DNA of 64,000 nucleotides from NCBI GenBank assembly GCA_963704075.1, contig CAVPGV010000017.1, positions 1-64,000 on the forward strand. Reading direction: 5' to 3'. This document shows positions 54,144-62,392 of the stretch, piece after piece. Within the stretch, counting starts at the first letter, position 1. Each line of letters opens with the position of its first letter. This DNA is from JADKAV01 sp963704075 (GTDB taxonomy: Bacteria > Actinomycetota > Actinomycetes > S36-B12 > UBA10799). The translations under genes were made by a program, and so were the position numbers. The notes under the pieces were generated by a model. It searched no databases, was not told where the DNA came from, and saw only the letters and a list, made by a program, of their open reading frames with translations.

Positions 54144-55265
54144 CTACCGGCGGCTTCGGTACAGGTCGTACGCCTTGTTCCACATGGGTCGGAGCACGTG
54201 GTCCCATTCGCCGACGTACTCCTGGGCGTAGCCCCCGGTGCCTACCTTGAACTGGACCAGGCCCAGCAGGTGGTCCCCGGCGGTGAGGTTGTCGCTGATT
54301 CCGCGCAGGTCGTAGACCGAACAGCCGCTGGCCATGCTGTCGGTGATCATGCGCCATTGGACTGCATTGGAGGGCCGGACGTTTCGACTGGCGGTGGTGG
54401 AGGCGCCATAGGAGTACCAGGCGTGGTCGCCCACGGTCACCAGAGTCGTCGCCGCCACGACTTCACCCTCGTGACGCGCCAGGTAAAGGCGCAGCCGCTG
54501 CGGGTCCTCGGCGTTCATGGCGTCCCACATCCGTTCGAAGTAGGACAGGCCGCGGGGCGTGAACCCGTCGCGCTCGCCGGTCTCGACGTAGACGGGGTGG
54601 AAGAGGGCCAGGTCGGCGCGGGTTCCCGCGATCACCTCTACCCCGCTCTTCTCGGCTTTGCGGACGTTGCGACGCCACAACTGGTTGAAGCCGGCGAACA
54701 CCTCGTCCTCGGTGCGTCCAGCCAAAGGGAGTTGATAGACGTAGCGCGGTTGGACATCGCCGAAACCAGCCCCGCCACTGGTGTCCTGATGCCAGCCGGT
54801 GCTCTTCAGTGCCTCCTGCAGGGCAAGCCCCGTGGCCATTTCGTCGTCGGCGGGGACGTCGCCCAGCCGGGTGAGCGCGTCGTCGGCGATGGCCGCTTTC
54901 ACCGTCTCGGCGCGCCACCTGCGGGTGGCCACGGCCGGACCCATCTTCAGAGCGAAGGCACCCTTGGTCTTGGTGTGGTCGAGCAGCGGTTGCAGCCACG
55001 CCGCCAGATCGGTGACAGCGCGGTCCCACGGCAGGACCGGACCCTCGGGGATGTACGCCAGGAATCGCTTGACTTTCGGCACCTGCCGGTACAGCACCAG
55101 CGCCGCCCCCACGAGGTCACCGTTGTCGAACCAGCCCACCGACTCGCAGTGCCACTCGGCCTTGACGCCCGCCCACGCCGGGGTCTGCAGGAAGGACACC
55201 GAGGGCTGCTCCTTGACGAAGGCCAGATGGGTGTCCGCGGAGATGGGGCGCACGGCGATGGTCAC
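54144..55265 (-). CDS. femX: FemX/FemAB peptidoglycan-bridge aminoacyltransferase
   Basis: 373 residues: two GNAT-like subdomains with SFLQTPAWAGVKAEW, PEGPVLPWDR, TRADLALFHPVYVETGERDGF and the C-terminal MRDVG-like WRMITDSMASGCSVYDLRGI, then LVQFKVGTGGYAQEYVGEWD. The enzyme adds the first bridge residue (Gly or Ala) from aminoacyl-tRNA to the lipid II stem. It is the first gene of a minus-strand operon with the racemase-like and GT87 genes. GTG 55265 has no strong upstream ribosome site. Confidence 0.9.
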   Translation of the reverse strand: MTIAVRPISADTHLAFVKEQPSVSFLQTPAWAGVKAEWHCESVGWFDNGDLVGAALVLYRQVPKVKRFLAYIPEGPVLPWDRAVTDLAAWLQPLLDHTKTKGAFALKMGPAVATRRWRAETVKAAIADDALTRLGDVPADDEMATGLALQEALKSTGWHQDTSGGAGFGDVQPRYVYQLPLAGRTEDEVFAGFNQLWRRNVRKAEKSGVEVIAGTRADLALFHPVYVETGERDGFTPRGLSYFERMWDAMNAEDPQRLRLYLARHEGEVVAATTLVTVGDHAWYSYGASTTASRNVRPSNAVQWRMITDSMASGCSVYDLRGISDNLTAGDHLLGLVQFKVGTGGYAQEYVGEWDHVLRPMWNKAYDLYRSRR

Positions 55266-55967
55266 GGGAGACGAGTCTAGGCCAGCCTCGGTGCGTGCCG
55301 TAGGTCGCCGATGCCACAGCGAGCCGAAGGGGCAGCCGGCGACCGGACTGCATTTCGGCTCCACGGTGCCCTGCTGACTGCCGGATTCACCCAGAACTTG
55401 CGTGCCCTCGGACTTCCGGGGCTGCCTTCTGGAATCCGAGGCACCCTTTCGGGGAGGAGCTGAGCGGCCAGACGCTGTTGCGGAATCGTGGACAGGATCT
55501 CCTCGGTGGTTCGGGGATCTGTCCGGCTTCTCGGGGGCAAGGCAAGGTCCACAGGCGTTGGAGTTGTGTACGTGCGTTGGAGATCCGCACGGGCGTGAGA
55601 GAAAAAACGCCCGTGGTTGTCCAACGCCTGTACCGTTGTCCAACGCCTGTACCCAACTCTCACGCCTGCGGTGGAACGCGTTGGAGCTCACGACCAGACC
55701 GTCCCAGCCTTCCCCTCGTCAGGCGGCTGAAGAGGATGCGGAACGAGCCCGTGGCGCCTTCGGGTGACAGAAGGAACCGGGCCGACGTATGGAGGTCCCA
55801 GCAGAGCCCCCGGCAACCCCGGAGGAGGGTTTTCCACACCGGCGGAACCACTGATCCCCGTCATCGGTTACCCTGATGAAGCGCGGTCACCGAGACTGCG
55901 CAGACGCTCAATGACCTCCTGCCACGGAAAGACCGTGGCCGCATGAGTCCAGAGGAGGTGGTCGCAG
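55266..55967. repeat. 702-bp gene-free region with 19-bp tandem and inverted repeats
   Basis: No gene is supported between femX and rpsF. The 19-mer GTTGTCCAACGCCTGTACC is repeated exactly at 55617-55635 and 55636-55654. Inverted partial copies (GCGTTGGAG) lie near 55556, 55574 and 55679, and CTCTCACGCC (about 55658) is inverted to GGCGTGAGAG (about 55593). Several short ORFs here read through the repeats and carry no protein-like motif. It could be an operator cluster or remnant of a small element. Confidence 0.6.
55921..55940 (+). promoter_or_regulatory. Hairpin in the rpsF leader, possible S6:S18 autoregulatory site
   Basis: GCCACGG-AAAGA-CCGTGGC folds a perfect 7-bp stem 28 bp before the rpsF start. 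Bacterial rpsF leaders often carry an RNA bound by the S6:S18 complex, in which a CCG is important. CCG is present here. The match was judged by eye only. Confidence 0.4.
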
Positions 55968-56255
55968 TTGCGTCCCTATGAAGTGATGATCATCCTCGAT
56001 CCAGATCTCGAGGAACGGACCGTTCAGCCAAGTCTCGAGACCTTCCTGAACGTCATCCGCCAGGACAAGGGCACCGTCGACAAGGTCGACATCTGGGGCC
56101 GTCGTCGTATGGCGTATGAGATCCAGAAGAAGGCCGAAGGCATCTACGTGGTGCTGGATCTGACCTGCACACCGCAGGCCGTGGCCGAGATGGACCGTCA
56201 ACTGAACCTGAACGAGGCAGTGCTGCGCACAAAGGTTCTGCGCCGCGCCGCCTGA
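55968..56255 (+). CDS. rpsF: 30S ribosomal protein S6
   Basis: 95 residues starting at TTG after GAGGAGG: (M)RPYEVMIILDPDLEER, then GRRRMAYEIQKKAEGIYVVLDL and VLRTKVLR at the end. It binds the platform with S18. It starts the rpsF-ssb-rpsR-rplI operon. Confidence 0.96.
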   Translation: MRPYEVMIILDPDLEERTVQPSLETFLNVIRQDKGTVDKVDIWGRRRMAYEIQKKAEGIYVVLDLTCTPQAVAEMDRQLNLNEAVLRTKVLRRAA

Positions 56256-56328
56256 AGCGGTGAACTTGTCATACCCCAGCGTCACTGTTGTGCCAGCGAT
56301 CCCTCGCTCCTGACGGAAAGGTCTTGAA

Positions 56329-56823
56329 ATGGTCGGTGAACCCCAAATCAACATGGTGGGCAACCTCGTTGCCGATCCAGAACTGCGTTTCACCCCCTCG
56401 GGGGTGGCAGCGGCCAGTGTGCGCATCGCTGTGACCCCGCGCAGCCGGGACAACGCCACCGGCGAGTGGAAGGACGGCGAGACCGTCTGGCTGTCCGGCA
56501 CGGTGTGGCGGCAGTACGCCGAGAACGTCGCAGAGTCCCTGACGAAGGGCACTCGCGTGATCGTGATCGGTCGGCTCAAGCAGCGTTCCTACGAAACCCG
56601 TGAGGGCGAGAAGCGCACGGTGTACGAGGTCGACATCGACGACATCGGACCGGCACTGCGCTACGCCACCGCGAAGATCCAGAAGACCAGCCGCAGCGGT
56701 ACGTCCGACGGCGGCCAGTCGGCACCCGCGGCGTCCGGTGGGGGCGATCCCTGGGGCGCGCCGGCCGGCGGCAACAGCGGCGGGGACTCGTGGGGTGGCG
56801 CGGTCGACGAGCCACCCTTCTAG
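56329..56823 (+). CDS. ssb: Single-stranded DNA-binding protein
   Basis: 164 residues: an OB fold (residues 1-115, NMVGNLVADPELRFTPSGVA, TVWRQYAENVAESLTKGTRVIV), a Gly/Ser-rich linker and the acidic tip DEPPF that contacts replication partners. Its place between rpsF and rpsR is standard. Confidence 0.96.
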   Translation: MVGEPQINMVGNLVADPELRFTPSGVAAASVRIAVTPRSRDNATGEWKDGETVWLSGTVWRQYAENVAESLTKGTRVIVIGRLKQRSYETREGEKRTVYEVDIDDIGPALRYATAKIQKTSRSGTSDGGQSAPAASGGGDPWGAPAGGNSGGDSWGGAVDEPPF

Positions 56824-56895
56824 TCCCGACTCAAACTGAATATCCCCTAACCCATTCCGGCTCACCAGCCGGGCCCGACACATCGGAGCACCACA

Positions 56896-57141
56896 ATGGC
56901 GAAACAGCCACCTCGGCCCGTAAAGCCGATCAAGAAGAAGGCCAACCAGCTCAAAGCCGCCGGCGTCGAGACGGTTGACTACAAAGACGTTGCGCTGCTG
57001 CGCAAGTTCATCTCCGACCGCGGCAAGATCCGCGCGCGACGAGTCACCGGCGTGACCGTCCAGCAGCAGCGCGAGATTGCCAAGGCGATCAAGAACGCCC
57101 GCGAGATGGCCCTGTTGCCGTACTCGTCGACGGCCCGCTGA
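56896..57141 (+). CDS. rpsR: 30S ribosomal protein S18
   Basis: 81 residues with VDYKDVALLRKFISDRGKIRARRVTGV and the helix QQQREIAKAIKNAREMALLPY. It lacks the N-terminal Cys residues of zinc-type S18 copies. It pairs with S6 in the ribosome. Confidence 0.96.
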   Translation: MAKQPPRPVKPIKKKANQLKAAGVETVDYKDVALLRKFISDRGKIRARRVTGVTVQQQREIAKAIKNAREMALLPYSSTAR

Positions 57142-57149
57142 GGAGCACC

Positions 57150-57596
57150 ATGAAGATCATTCTGACCCAAGACGTCGACAACCTCGGCGCTCCCGGCGAC
57201 GTGGTCGAGGTCAAGGACGGCTACGGCCGCAACTACCTCGTCCCTCGCGGGTTCGCCATCGCCTGGACCAAGGGCGGCGAGAAGCAGATCGACCAGATCA
57301 AGCGCGCACGCGGTGCCCGTGAGATCCGCGGACGTGAGCACGCCGACGAGGTTCGCGAGCAGCTCGAAGCGCTGACAGTCACCTTCGCGGCCAAGGCCGG
57401 CGAGCAGGGCCGTCTGTTCGGATCGGTGACCGCCGCCGACGTGGCGGATTCCATCAAGGCCGCTGGCGGACCGCTGATCGAGAAGCGCTCCATCGAGATG
57501 GAAGGGCACATCAAGCTCCTGGGCGACTACCCGGTGCGAGTGACCCTGCACCCCGATGTGATCGCAACCGTGACCCTGCACGTCGTATCGGTCTGA
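57150..57596 (+). CDS. rplI: 50S ribosomal protein L9
   Basis: 148 residues: MKIILTQDVDNLGAPGDVVEVKDGYGRNYLVPRG N domain, long connecting helix, and C domain with LFGSVTAADVADSI. It stabilises the L1 stalk region. Starts 8 bp after rpsR. Confidence 0.96.
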   Translation: MKIILTQDVDNLGAPGDVVEVKDGYGRNYLVPRGFAIAWTKGGEKQIDQIKRARGAREIRGREHADEVREQLEALTVTFAAKAGEQGRLFGSVTAADVADSIKAAGGPLIEKRSIEMEGHIKLLGDYPVRVTLHPDVIATVTLHVVSV

Positions 57597-57603
57597 CGGG
57601 CGT

Positions 57604-57617
57604 CGGGCTTCGGCCCG
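57604..57617 (+). terminator. UUCG-loop hairpin after rplI
   Basis: CGGGC-TTCG-GCCCG is a perfect 5-bp stem with the stable UUCG tetraloop, in the 44-bp gap between rplI and the phosphatase gene. There is no U-run, so it may attenuate or protect rather than fully terminate. Confidence 0.45.
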
Positions 57618-57640
57618 GTGACAGTCATCGTGGAGTTCAC

Positions 57641-58093
57641 ATGACCCTGCGCGTCACGACCGTGTGCCTGGGCAACATCTGTCGCTCACCGATCGCGGCC
57701 GCCGTCCTGGCCACCGAACTGTCGGACCTGGACGTCGAGGTCGACTCCATGGGCACCGGGCACTGGCACATCGGCCAAGATGCCGACCCTCGAGCGCTCG
57801 CTGCGTTGGCCAGGGCGGGCTACGCGCTTGACCACAGTGCCCGGCAGGCCAGTGCCGCGGCGCTGTCCGGAACCGATCTGGTCCTCGCCATGGACCGGGC
57901 CAACCTCGACGACCTTCAACAGATGGGGGTCGACGCCGTGCTGATCCGCGCCTTCGACCCGGACGCCGACGACCAGGATGTTCCGGATCCGTACTACGGA
58001 ACCGCGTCGGACTTCGATGACGTGGTGACCATGGTCCGCGACACCATACCGGGACTTCGCGAATACCTGATCACGCGCTATCCGCAGGCCTAG
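57641..58093 (+). CDS. Low-molecular-weight protein-tyrosine phosphatase
   Basis: 150 residues. The P-loop CLGNICRSP (CX5R-S) is at residues 7-15 and the general acid is in the DVPDPYYG segment. It dephosphorylates tyrosine on proteins, or small phosphoesters, in the cytoplasm. It sits between rplI and dnaB, which is not the universal order, so it is probably a local insertion. Confidence 0.9.
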   Translation: MTLRVTTVCLGNICRSPIAAAVLATELSDLDVEVDSMGTGHWHIGQDADPRALAALARAGYALDHSARQASAAALSGTDLVLAMDRANLDDLQQMGVDAVLIRAFDPDADDQDVPDPYYGTASDFDDVVTMVRDTIPGLREYLITRYPQA

Positions 58094-58308
58094 CAACGAC
58101 TTTCATCCACAGTTCGCCGAGGGCCGAAATCCCTGATCAGGGACATATTCTTGGCTGAAAGCCGTCTGCTCATCCAAGGTTCTCCACAGGTTGTGAAGAT
58201 GTTCCGATGAGGGCGTTCCACAGGCCACGCACCCGGTCGTCCACAGCCATGTGAACCACGCGGGGCAATCGGCGCGCTTTTGTCGTACCCGGTGGTTACA
58301 ACTGATGC
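58094..58308. promoter_or_regulatory. dnaB upstream region with palindrome and TCCACAG motifs
   Basis: A perfect 14-bp palindrome TCCCTGATCAGGGA lies at 58130-58143. The heptamer TCCACAG, the 3' part of DnaA boxes, occurs four times in about 140 bp (58106, 58182, 58217, 58240). No complete DnaA box is present. This suggests a regulated dnaB promoter; the factor is unknown. Confidence 0.5.
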
Positions 58309-59661
58309 ATGAGCCTGGACATGGAGCCTGCCGCACCGGCCTCCTTCGAACGTGTGCCGCCGCAGGACCTCGCGGCCGAGCAGTGCGTCCTTGGCGCGAT
58401 GATGCTGAGCAAGGACGCCATCGCCGATGCTGTCGAGCGCCTGCGTGAGGAGGACTTCTACACCCCCGCCCACCAGGCCGTGTACCGGATCATCCTCGAC
58501 CTGTACTCCCGGGGCGAGCCGGCCGACGCGATCACGGTCTCCGCGGGTCTGTTGGCCTCCGGTGAACTCCAACGGATCGGGGGTGCCCCGTACCTGCACA
58601 CCCTGGTGGCCTCGCCGCCGCTGACCGCCAACGCGTCCTACTACGCCCAGATCGTGCGCGACGCGTCTATGCGCCGCCGGCTGGTGGAGGTCGGTTCCCG
58701 CATCGTGCAGACCGGCTTCTCTGGCGAGGGCGAGGTCGAGGACCTCATCAACCGGGCGCAGGCCGAGGTGTACGAGATCACCCAACGCACGACCGCGGAG
58801 GACTACGCGCCGCTGTCCGACCTGCTCGACGGCGTCTACACCGAACTGGAATCCATCCAGAACCACACCGGCGACATCATCGGTATTCCCACCGGTTTCA
58901 TCGACCTGGACAAGCTGACCAACGGGCTGCACCCGGGGCAGATGATCGTGGTGGCGGCCCGTCCCGCGATGGGAAAGTCCACCCTCGGCTTGGACTTCGC
59001 ACGCTCCTGCAGCATCAAGCACGGACTGACCAGTGCCATCTTCAGCCTGGAGATGAGCCGCAACGAGATCGTGATGAGACTGTTGTCGGCACAAGGGGAA
59101 CTCCCGCTGCATCACATGCGGTCCGGTTCCCTCAACGAGCAACAGTGGACGCGCATGGTCAACACCATGTCCACGGTGTCCGACGCACCGCTGTTCATCG
59201 ACGATTCCCCGAACATGTCGATGATGGAGATCCGGGCCAAGTGCCGCCGGCTCAAGCAGCAGAACGATCTACGGCTGATCATCGTCGACTACCTGCAGCT
59301 CATGAGTTCGGGGAAGCGGGTCGAATCCCGGCAGCAGGAGGTCGCGGAATTCTCGCGGGCTTTGAAGCTGCTGGCCAAGGAACTCGAGGTTCCGGTGGTG
59401 GCGATCAGCCAGCTGAACCGTGGACCCGAACAGCGCACCGACCGCAAACCCATGATGAGCGATCTGCGGGAGTCAGGATCCATCGAGCAGGACGCGGACG
59501 TTGTCATCCTGCTGCACCGCGAGGACGCCTACGAGAAGGACTCGCCACGGATGGGAGAGGCCGACATCATCGTGGCCAAGCACCGGAATGGCCCGACCGC
59601 CACTGTCGTCACTGCTTTCCAGGGGCACTACTCACGCTTCGTCGATATGCACCGGGGGTAG
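58309..59661 (+). CDS. dnaB: Replicative DNA helicase DnaB
   Basis: 450 residues: N-terminal DnaB domain (PPQDLAAEQCVLGAMMLS), linker, and RecA-like motor with Walker A ARPAMGKSTL, FSLEMSR, IIVDYLQLMSSGKRVESRQQEVAEFSRALK and ISQLNRGPEQRTD. It unwinds the fork and is probably loaded by DnaA and the DUF721 protein. No intein interrupts it, unlike the dnaB of M. tuberculosis. Confidence 0.97.
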   Translation: MSLDMEPAAPASFERVPPQDLAAEQCVLGAMMLSKDAIADAVERLREEDFYTPAHQAVYRIILDLYSRGEPADAITVSAGLLASGELQRIGGAPYLHTLVASPPLTANASYYAQIVRDASMRRRLVEVGSRIVQTGFSGEGEVEDLINRAQAEVYEITQRTTAEDYAPLSDLLDGVYTELESIQNHTGDIIGIPTGFIDLDKLTNGLHPGQMIVVAARPAMGKSTLGLDFARSCSIKHGLTSAIFSLEMSRNEIVMRLLSAQGELPLHHMRSGSLNEQQWTRMVNTMSTVSDAPLFIDDSPNMSMMEIRAKCRRLKQQNDLRLIIVDYLQLMSSGKRVESRQQEVAEFSRALKLLAKELEVPVVAISQLNRGPEQRTDRKPMMSDLRESGSIEQDADVVILLHREDAYEKDSPRMGEADIIVAKHRNGPTATVVTAFQGHYSRFVDMHRG

Positions 59662-59794
59662 GTGACTGAGATGACGGTAGGCATTGCCGGGCGGTCAACG
59701 TCGCCGTGGCTGGCGACATGCTGCGGGCGGGCGGTTGCAATGCGGTGTCGGCGGAACGACGGGAGGAGGATGTCGATGAGTTCGATGTTGCGAG

Positions 59795-60166
59795 GTGTCG
59801 CAGGTGGTGTCGACGACGTTGGTCGGCCGAAATGACGGGATCACGGTCCGGTTCTCGTACCGAGGTGACGATCCTTTCGCGGTCTCGGCGGTGTTCACCG
59901 CCGGGGACACGCAGGTGTTGTGGACCTTCGCGCGGGAGCTGCTGCGTGACGGGCTGTACGCCCCGGCCGGTGATGGGGACGTGCTGGTGGCCCCGACCGG
60001 CGGTGGCCGGGTGACGGTGACGTTGCGTTCTGCGTCGGGAGTGGCGATGCTGGCGTGTGACGCGGCGGATCTGGCGATGTTCGTGCAGCGGGTGTACGAA
60101 GCGGTGCCGGAGGGCGGGGAGATCACGCACATGGCGATGGACAGGTTCCTCGCCGACATCTCCTGA
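59795..60166 (+). CDS. SsgA-like (SALP) cell-division/sporulation regulator
   Basis: 123 residues matching the SALP fold: RFSYRGDDPFAVSAVFTAG, QVLWTFARELLRDGLYAPAGDGDVLVAP, VTVTLRSASGVAMLAC and a C-terminal helical part. SALPs place FtsZ during septation (SsgB recruits FtsZ in Streptomyces). GTG 59795 has no ribosome site; a strong GGAGGAGG at 59762-59769 instead precedes ATG 59776 in another frame. Either the N terminus has a frame error or a short leader ORF ending at about 59833 is coupled to it. Confidence 0.82.
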   Translation: MSQVVSTTLVGRNDGITVRFSYRGDDPFAVSAVFTAGDTQVLWTFARELLRDGLYAPAGDGDVLVAPTGGGRVTVTLRSASGVAMLACDAADLAMFVQRVYEAVPEGGEITHMAMDRFLADIS

Positions 60167-60420
60167 GGGATGGGATCGAGGACCAATCGGATGATCCCTG
60201 GCACAGCAAGTCTTTCGCGGTGCTGCCGGGAGCGTGATGATCTCTGGGCAGCGACTCGGTTGGGTTTCCTTCAGATCACGCCGGAATGGGGCTGTTCTCG
60301 CAGCTGCGAATCTGACGCTGCGTAGTCGAAGCGCATTCGGCCATCCATCAGGGTCGAGCGGCGTGCGTGATCGTCGCGATGGGCGGGCGACGAGTTCTCC
60401 AAGATCAGTACGTTGTGCAT

Positions 60421-61824
60421 ATGTCCGGAATCGAGCTGAAACGCGTTGGACGGTCCGGCTATCGACAGATATTGCCGCGTCTCACCGACCGGGTGATGCG
60501 CGACCTCGCGATCTACATGGCGTGCTTCGGGTTGCTCGTGGGATTCGCGTTCCCGCTGGTGGTGATGGCCTTCGGGGTGCCCTCCGAGACGGCACTGCAA
60601 CCCGGCTTCCTCGGGATGTGCCTCGTCGCCGGGCTCCTGGTGGCCGCGGTCAACTGGGCCCTCGCGCGAGCCGTGATCGGCGTACGTCTGAGGGCGCTCG
60701 CCCGCGGCATGCACCAGGTGGAACGGGCACTGGTCGACGCGGCGTACAGCGGCGATTGGAGTCAGTGCGATCCACAAGGCTGCATGGTTGAAGTCGACTC
60801 AGCCGACGAACTGGGCGAGGTGGCGACCTCGTTCAACCGGCTCGTGACCGGGCTGGCGACCAGTCACCGGGTGTCCGATGGCATCACTGCGGTGTCCGAG
60901 CAACTGTCCTCCCACCTGGAACTCGCTGCGCTCACCGATGCGACGCTCGCGGAATTGGTCCGACAGGCCAACTGTGACGCGGCCGCGCTCGTATTGGCGC
61001 ACAAAGGGACGGTCACAGTCGCCGGCTCGATCGGCATCGCGGACGCCGACCGGCTCGCCGAGAATCCGGCTGTACTTCAGGTGCTCCAGAGTGGCGAGGC
61101 TCGGGAACTGCGACTTCCCGAGGACGTGGTCGTCGACGCCGGGCTGCTGAGCGTGGTGCCGCGCGACGTCCGGCTGCTCCCGATCCAGTTCGGCGTGGTC
61201 ACGCTGGGCGTCCTCGTCGTCGGGTTCACCGCGGTGCCCAGTTCGGAGGCCGACGCGGTATTGCGCGCCGCGTTGAGCGGCATGGCGGTGGCCATCAACA
61301 ACGCGCTCAACCATGAGGACCTGCAGCGGGTAGCGGCACTCGACCAACTCACCAGTCTGTACAACAGGCGGTTCGGGATGCAGCGACTCCAGGAGGAGTT
61401 CGGCCGGGCGCAGCGCACCGGCGACCCGATCGGTTTGCTCATGTTCGACCTCGATCACTTCAAGTCGATCAACGACAGCTATGGGCACCTCACTGGGGAC
61501 AGGGTGCTTCGAGCGGTCGCCGATGCCGCACGCGGAGCGTTGCGGCAGGGAGACGTGCTCATGCGCTACGGCGGCGAGGAGTTCCTGGTCGTGTTGCCCG
61601 GCGCCGGAAGAAGCGATGTGCAGCAGATGGCTGAGCGGATCCGTCGGGTCGTGGACGACGTCGAGGAGAACGCTCAGGGAAACAGCGTGACCGTCACCGT
61701 CAGCGTCGGTGGCTGCAGTTTTCCCGGAACCCCCGCCCAGGACCCGACCGCGTTGATCTCAGTGGCTGACCAGGCGCTCTACGCGGCAAAGGCCGGCGGC
61801 AGGGACCGCGCTGTTCTCGCCTGA
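60421..61824 (+). CDS. Membrane diguanylate cyclase (GGDEF) with GAF-like sensor
   Basis: 467 residues. Two transmembrane helices (about 38-60 and 70-92) enclose a short loop, followed by a HAMP-like region, a GAF-like domain (about 165-305) and a GGDEF domain (about 310-467). The active site is RYGGEEFLVVLPG (GGEEF), with LDHFKSINDSYGHLTGD before it. It should make cyclic di-GMP from two GTP. There is no RxxD inhibitory site immediately before GGEEF. An in-frame start at 60367 is possible, but ATG 60421 gives a compact N terminus. Confidence 0.92.
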   Translation: MSGIELKRVGRSGYRQILPRLTDRVMRDLAIYMACFGLLVGFAFPLVVMAFGVPSETALQPGFLGMCLVAGLLVAAVNWALARAVIGVRLRALARGMHQVERALVDAAYSGDWSQCDPQGCMVEVDSADELGEVATSFNRLVTGLATSHRVSDGITAVSEQLSSHLELAALTDATLAELVRQANCDAAALVLAHKGTVTVAGSIGIADADRLAENPAVLQVLQSGEARELRLPEDVVVDAGLLSVVPRDVRLLPIQFGVVTLGVLVVGFTAVPSSEADAVLRAALSGMAVAINNALNHEDLQRVAALDQLTSLYNRRFGMQRLQEEFGRAQRTGDPIGLLMFDLDHFKSINDSYGHLTGDRVLRAVADAARGALRQGDVLMRYGGEEFLVVLPGAGRSDVQQMAERIRRVVDDVEENAQGNSVTVTVSVGGCSFPGTPAQDPTALISVADQALYAAKAGGRDRAVLA

Positions 61825-61865
61825 TCGGATCGAGTGATCCGTCCGCTGCGCAACGCGGCGGGACC

Positions 61866-62331
61866 ACCTGATTCCACGCAAGCAGACGTACACCAGTGGC
61901 CCGGATGCCACCTGCACAGTGGTTGTGGCGTTCTCCCCGACCAGCGACGGGTCGAATGCGGCTGCCGTGTCGTTCACCGACGACGCGGCTGGTGTCCCCA
62001 CAGCGATGCTGTCTCTGGCACAAGGGTGGCCGCGCCAGTTCCGGTGCCTCCGGTGACGCTGGCACCTGCCCCGACCGCACCCTCGGTCGCCGCGCAGACG
62101 GTGAAGGTGCCGCCGAAGAAGATCAAGGCGGGCAAGGAGGCGAAACTGGCGAAGAAGACCACGCAGGGCAGCAAGGTCACCTGGAAGACGCTACCCAGAA
62201 GAAGTGCGTGGTGAAGAAGTCGCAGGGCAGGGCGCTGCGGCAAGGGCACGTGCAAGATGAAGGCCACCGGTCCTGCGCAGCCGGGACAATTCACCGCCCT
62301 GCGCTGGAAGTACAAGATCCGAATCAAGTAG
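61866..62331 (+). pseudogene. Decayed 3' end of a secreted surface protein
   Basis: Three frames successively carry protein-like segments. About 61870-62025 reads YTSGPDATCTVVVAFSPTSDG and AAAVSFTDDAAGVP, as in choice-of-anchor/ASPM-SPD-2-Hydin Ig domains. About 62025-62190 reads PVPPVTLAPAPTAPSVAAQTVKVPPKKIKAGKEAKLAKK. After two more shifts comes TCKMKATGPAQPGQFTALRWKYKIRIK and a stop at 62329-62331. No start is nearby. Several frame breaks within 450 bp, unlike the single breaks elsewhere, suggest genuine decay. Confidence 0.65.
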
Positions 62332-62392
62332 GGTCGTCTCCCTGACGGCACCTGGTGTCCTTGCATCCGCGAATTCAGGGAGGCGACCGCCC

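Noticed and set aside
55277..55876. Protein-coding genes in the femX-rpsF gap
   Set aside because: Frames on both strands encode the repeat units in several frames and show no conserved motif or coding bias.
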